Under the pieces are notes generated by a model. The model was not told the DNA's origin and searched no databases. It worked only from the letters and a program-made list of their open reading frames with translations. Made by a program: the position numbers and the translations under genes. This document shows positions 60,546-64,000 of a DNA stretch of 64,000 bases, one piece after another. Every line of letters begins with the position of its first letter. The stretch's first letter is position 1. Source of the stretch: Megalonaias nervosa (taxonomy: Eukaryota > Mollusca > Bivalvia > Unionida > Unionidae); the NCBI GenBank assembly GCA_016617855.1, contig JAECUM010004306.1, positions 24,461-88,460 of the forward strand. The letters run 5' to 3'.

Positions 60546-63084
60546 AGATGGCAAACAGAAGTCTCACTGATTTTTCAACTAGGAGTCCCACCAGCAAACA
60601 TTGCAGTCCCCTCCCAGAAGTATGTGGGACATACTTGAAGTGGCTGAATGTCCATTATAATGCCATGAATAAAGAGACACAAAACCATGTCAGTTTCATT
60701 TATTTGTAATTACTTGTAATTCTTTAAATATTTATGAATAATTGGTATCATGTACTCAACAGCAAATAGGTGATCTCTAGGTGTCTCATGCCTAGAAAAT
60801 GTGGAACTTTGCAGATCAGAAGAATCAGTGGTTCCCACAGAGTTTAATTTTCCATATTCTTTACACCACTAACATATTGCTCTTGTTCGTCCATCAGAGT
60901 GAGACTGAATTTTTTCAATCTAAGGAAGGGTCTTATTCCAAATACTAAGTCAGGCATCACAAACTTTCTTACAATTGGCTACTGTCCCATCCAAACTATC
61001 CATTTAACGCAAGTTTAACGCTCTTCTGAATCTCGTTACAATCATCTTCAGTTTGCCATTTAACCCAAAAAATACTTCAGAAAATTGCAAACGACATTTT
61101 GTTTTCGTCTTATTGTGTCTTGATTTCGAGGTCACATGCACTATTTATTCAGCTACACTTGGAAACAAACAATAATGAAAGCTAAATTTCTTAATTTGAT
61201 GCACTCTTATAATGACCACATGTACATCTCTGGATCTTTCTGCCTCTGAATTCAGTTATTGTGAATTTCAGCACATTTTCCCAATGCAAATAGTAGTCTT
61301 GAGTATTGCACCTGATAATAATGGTTATGGACTGTGTTCAGCACAGGTGTTTTTTGGGGTGTATACAGTATTACACTAAAATGACACAAATACAATGAGA
61401 CATACATGTATTACAATGAGACATACATGGATTCAGATCAGTCTTTAAAAAATGATCTATATTTCCCCTGTAACTGATGTAAAGAAAATGGCACATTTCA
61501 TGTTGCAACTTGAAAAGGTTACTTGTGCAATGCTAGAGACACTGTCAAACTTACAAAGAAGCTGAGTACTTATTTATGTCTTTATTAAAGTCATTGGAAG
61601 GCTAAGTGATTCAAACACTGATTAGCGCATGTGGTTTAAAACAAAACAAAACACTCAAAGGCACTCTTCATGTAAGAGAAATACATTTTTATGCATAAAT
61701 GTAATGAATTAAAACTAGAGTTTATTTACCATGAAAGTAACAGGCTTTTTAAAAATTTGTGAATAATCATATAAAATGTAGTATTTACATCAATACAAAT
61801 TCTGTATTAAAAACACAAGTCTGTTTCATTAAATAATCATGGCAAAGAAACATTCACATATTGGGTTGCCTTTTTTTGCGTAAGAAATAATATCATAATT
61901 CCATATTTCTATTGCTATATAAGATTTAATCTGAAGTATGTAATAACAAGAAATCGATCTGCATGTATATGAAGGATTCCACTCTTGTCCACTGTCTCTT
62001 TTTGAAGAATATTTACTGTCCTATAAACACTGTGGATGGGTATACAAAACTACCCAGTACACAAATCTACTCATGACACTGAAGAACAATATTTTCCCCA
62101 CCAAGGTGTGTAATAACGAGCAAGTGAAGGGGTAGGCAGAATCCGTGTTGGCATCTAAGTGGATAGGATTAATTTTCTTTAAAAGATGTTGTGGACTAGG
62201 TTGAGTTACAAAAACTATATGACAGCATATGTTTACCAACATATTTATAACTGTTGCATGCTTATCAATAATAAAAAAATCAATACACTTTAAAAAAGGG
62301 AAATAACTCTTAAAGGCACAAAAACAATGAGTAATGGAATTGTGAATTATAGGCATTCTGAAAACTATGTATGATTGAAAAATAATTAACATTGTGAATT
62401 TTACTGGTTTCATCATAAAAAATACATATAACAAGTAATTTTGTTTTACAGTCATACATTTTAAACAAGGTGGATTAGGGCAAGTAACAAAGGATAAATG
62501 ATGCTTTTGTCTAATTTATTCCTCATTAAAATCCATCTGAAAAACCCCCACCCCCAATATAAGAAGCTTTATTCCAACCTACCGACCCAATTTTTTTCAA
62601 TGTAACCACACATTTTTTTAAATCTGGCCTCAAACACAAAATTATCAATCTGCAGGCAATCTTTGTGATATATAGTAATATTCTACATGGCTCTTTTACA
62701 TGGGACTGGACAATGTATCAGTGTGTAGGCAATAACTGACAATATGCAGTATTCCATATTTTAATGTTCAGGCATGATGGTGATGACGGATTATGCATTT
62801 GCAAGTAACTTCTATCAAAAACTGGATTTACTTGAATCTTACGGCCATTGAATATAGTGTTAAAGACCCAACATACAAACACTGATCCTTCTGCGTGAAC
62901 AATATGACTCTTTCAACTTTACAAAGAATTTATGTACAAACAATAAAGTAATTTTTCACAATTATATCAACATAAAATAGATACCCATACAAATAATTGA
63001 AATAACACCAATGTAATAAATTATAAAATATTGATTCTGAATACATGTATGAGCATAGTTTATTAGTTATGAATTCATGATATG

Positions 63085-63296
63085 GGTTGGCTGTTTTTTT
63101 AACGGCACTTTGTTGAACACAGTATTGGCTATATAATAGTCATGCTGAGGAAAAATGGGCTATGTACTTTTCCCCAAGAGCAAACCCTGGTAACCGACTT
63201 AGGCTGGCATATCGGTAGGCACATGTAAATATTGAACCCACAACTATTGGATTGCAAGTCCAATGTTATACCAACTGAGCTATAACAGTCCCTGTG
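63085..63296 (-). mobile_element. tRNA-Ala-like SINE (family 3)
   Basis: On the minus strand gggactgttatagctcagtt ggtataac is followed by ttggacttgcaatccaa, an anticodon arm with loop CTTGCAA (TGC, Ala). Then comes gtgggttcaata, a T-arm-like B box. The A box TAGCTCAGTTGG is good. The tRNA part is followed by unrelated body sequence (gtcggttaccagggtttgct), so it is a tRNA-derived element rather than a functional tRNA gene; the acceptor stem does not close. Confidence 0.75.
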
Positions 63297-63328
63297 GAAA
63301 AAAAAAAAACACCTGTGACTTGACAGTG

Positions 63329-63657
63329 TATAGATGCTTCCCGATGACGTCACTAGCAGATGATATTTTGCCAATTTTACCTGGACGATGGGCAACCTGG
63401 CAGTTTCTCCTATATGCGATCACCAAAATTTTCCATTTTTAACGAGGCACACTGAAGCAAAGTCAACTTATAAATCACAAATATAGATACTAACAGAAAG
63501 CTTGAATTGCATTTTGTTTATGTATGTAACTTTCATAAAAGTATCTTGAGATTCAATGAATTTATTTCAACTTCCAAACACCATATAAAGTCAACGGTAA
63601 GTCTGCTAGCTGACCACAGATATGGCAGCTGATGACGTCATTCGGGAACTATCTATA
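63329..63657. mobile_element. MITE with TATAGAT…CCCGA ends, copy B
   Basis: Left tatagatgcttcccgatgac gtcactagcag and right (reverse complement tatagatagttcccgaatga cgtcatcagc) are close inverted repeats. The interior holds gccaggttgcccatcgtcca ggtaaaattggcaaaatatc on the minus strand. Copy A (33097-33388) has the same body in the opposite orientation. Confidence 0.85.
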
Positions 63658-64000
63658 GATACATATTATTCAGGCAGTCCATATAAGCAGGTAAGATTAA
63701 AAAAAAAAAATCCACCTAAACAGACTACCAGTTGATAGCTGCATGACTCATCTTGGCAAGACACCCTTTGTTTTGACACCCTTTGCTTTGTACTGCATGA
63801 ATGCTTAAAAAACCCACTTTGTTACCAATTTCGTGTCTTCATGAATTTAAATCTGTAGGCATTACAGTGTTATCTTTAAATCAGAAGAAATAATACAATG
63901 TCCTCATGCCAAGAAAATCTTGTCCAGAACAAGGTCAGAGTGTAGGAGTTGAGATGATTAATAACCAGATACTTTGCCCAAATACAAAACAACTGTAGTG

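Larger units (their letters stand above)
51562..64000 (+). other. TUBE1 intron 5, 12.4 kb or more to window end
   Basis: No continuation beginning TGSGLGT or with an EDDVITSPYNS-like segment was found before 64000, so the next exon is either outside the window or missed. Contents: possible element 53030-56015, tandem copies at 56489-56580, Tigger-like 57381-59330, dispersed repeat 59745-60545, SINE 63085-63296 and MITE 63329-63657. 51562-53020, 56600-57380 and 60550-63080 show nothing else recognised. Confidence 0.55.

Noticed and set aside
6868..63296. Functional tRNA genes at SINE heads (near 6879, 28408, 63250)
   Set aside because: Pol III boxes are present, but acceptor stems do not close and SINE bodies follow.

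Overview
This is a eukaryotic, AT-rich, intron-rich window with no prokaryotic architecture. Short coding exons with GT-AG introns, several tRNA-derived SINE families, pogo/Tigger-like DNA transposons and many minisatellites suggest an invertebrate animal. The repeat style would fit a marine mollusc such as a bivalve, but that is an inference and the species cannot be fixed from the sequence.

Two host genes explain all the coding sequence I can support, and they lie head to head. On the minus strand, TRMT11 (the methyltransferase for guanosine-10 of tRNA) runs from its start codon at 33753 down to its stop codon at 53-55, in at least 13 exons. Exon order, reading frames and splice phases agree throughout, except for one conserved segment of roughly 50 residues near the C terminus that I could not find. 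On the plus strand, TUBE1 (epsilon-tubulin, a centriole and basal-body protein) begins at 34134. Its first five coding exons are present (34134-51561), ending inside the tubulin GGGTGSG signature. The rest lies beyond the window. The two start codons are 380 bp apart, and that gap holds a (GT)n microsatellite and presumably a shared bidirectional promoter.

Layout: 1-33.7 kb is TRMT11. Its introns carry about ten different minisatellites (unit lengths 19, about 20, 25, 29, 34, 42, 45, 53 and 55 bp), three Tigger-like elements and several SINEs. 34.1-64 kb is TUBE1. Its introns carry a diverged array of about 55 bp units, a duplicated dispersed repeat (one copy holding a small hAT-type MITE), a possible 3 kb element with a decayed zinc-finger ORF, a further Tigger-like element and more SINE or MITE insertions.

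I see no undescribed gene system. The strongest anomalies are four: a 55 bp tandem array that repeats the end of TRMT11 exon 8 with its splice donor; the unlocated TRMT11 segment; the compact divergent promoter; and nested transposon insertions with readable target-site duplications. Most long open frames here come from tandem repeats or transposons. Comparisons with vertebrate TRMT11 and TUBE1 rest on my knowledge of those families, not on a search.
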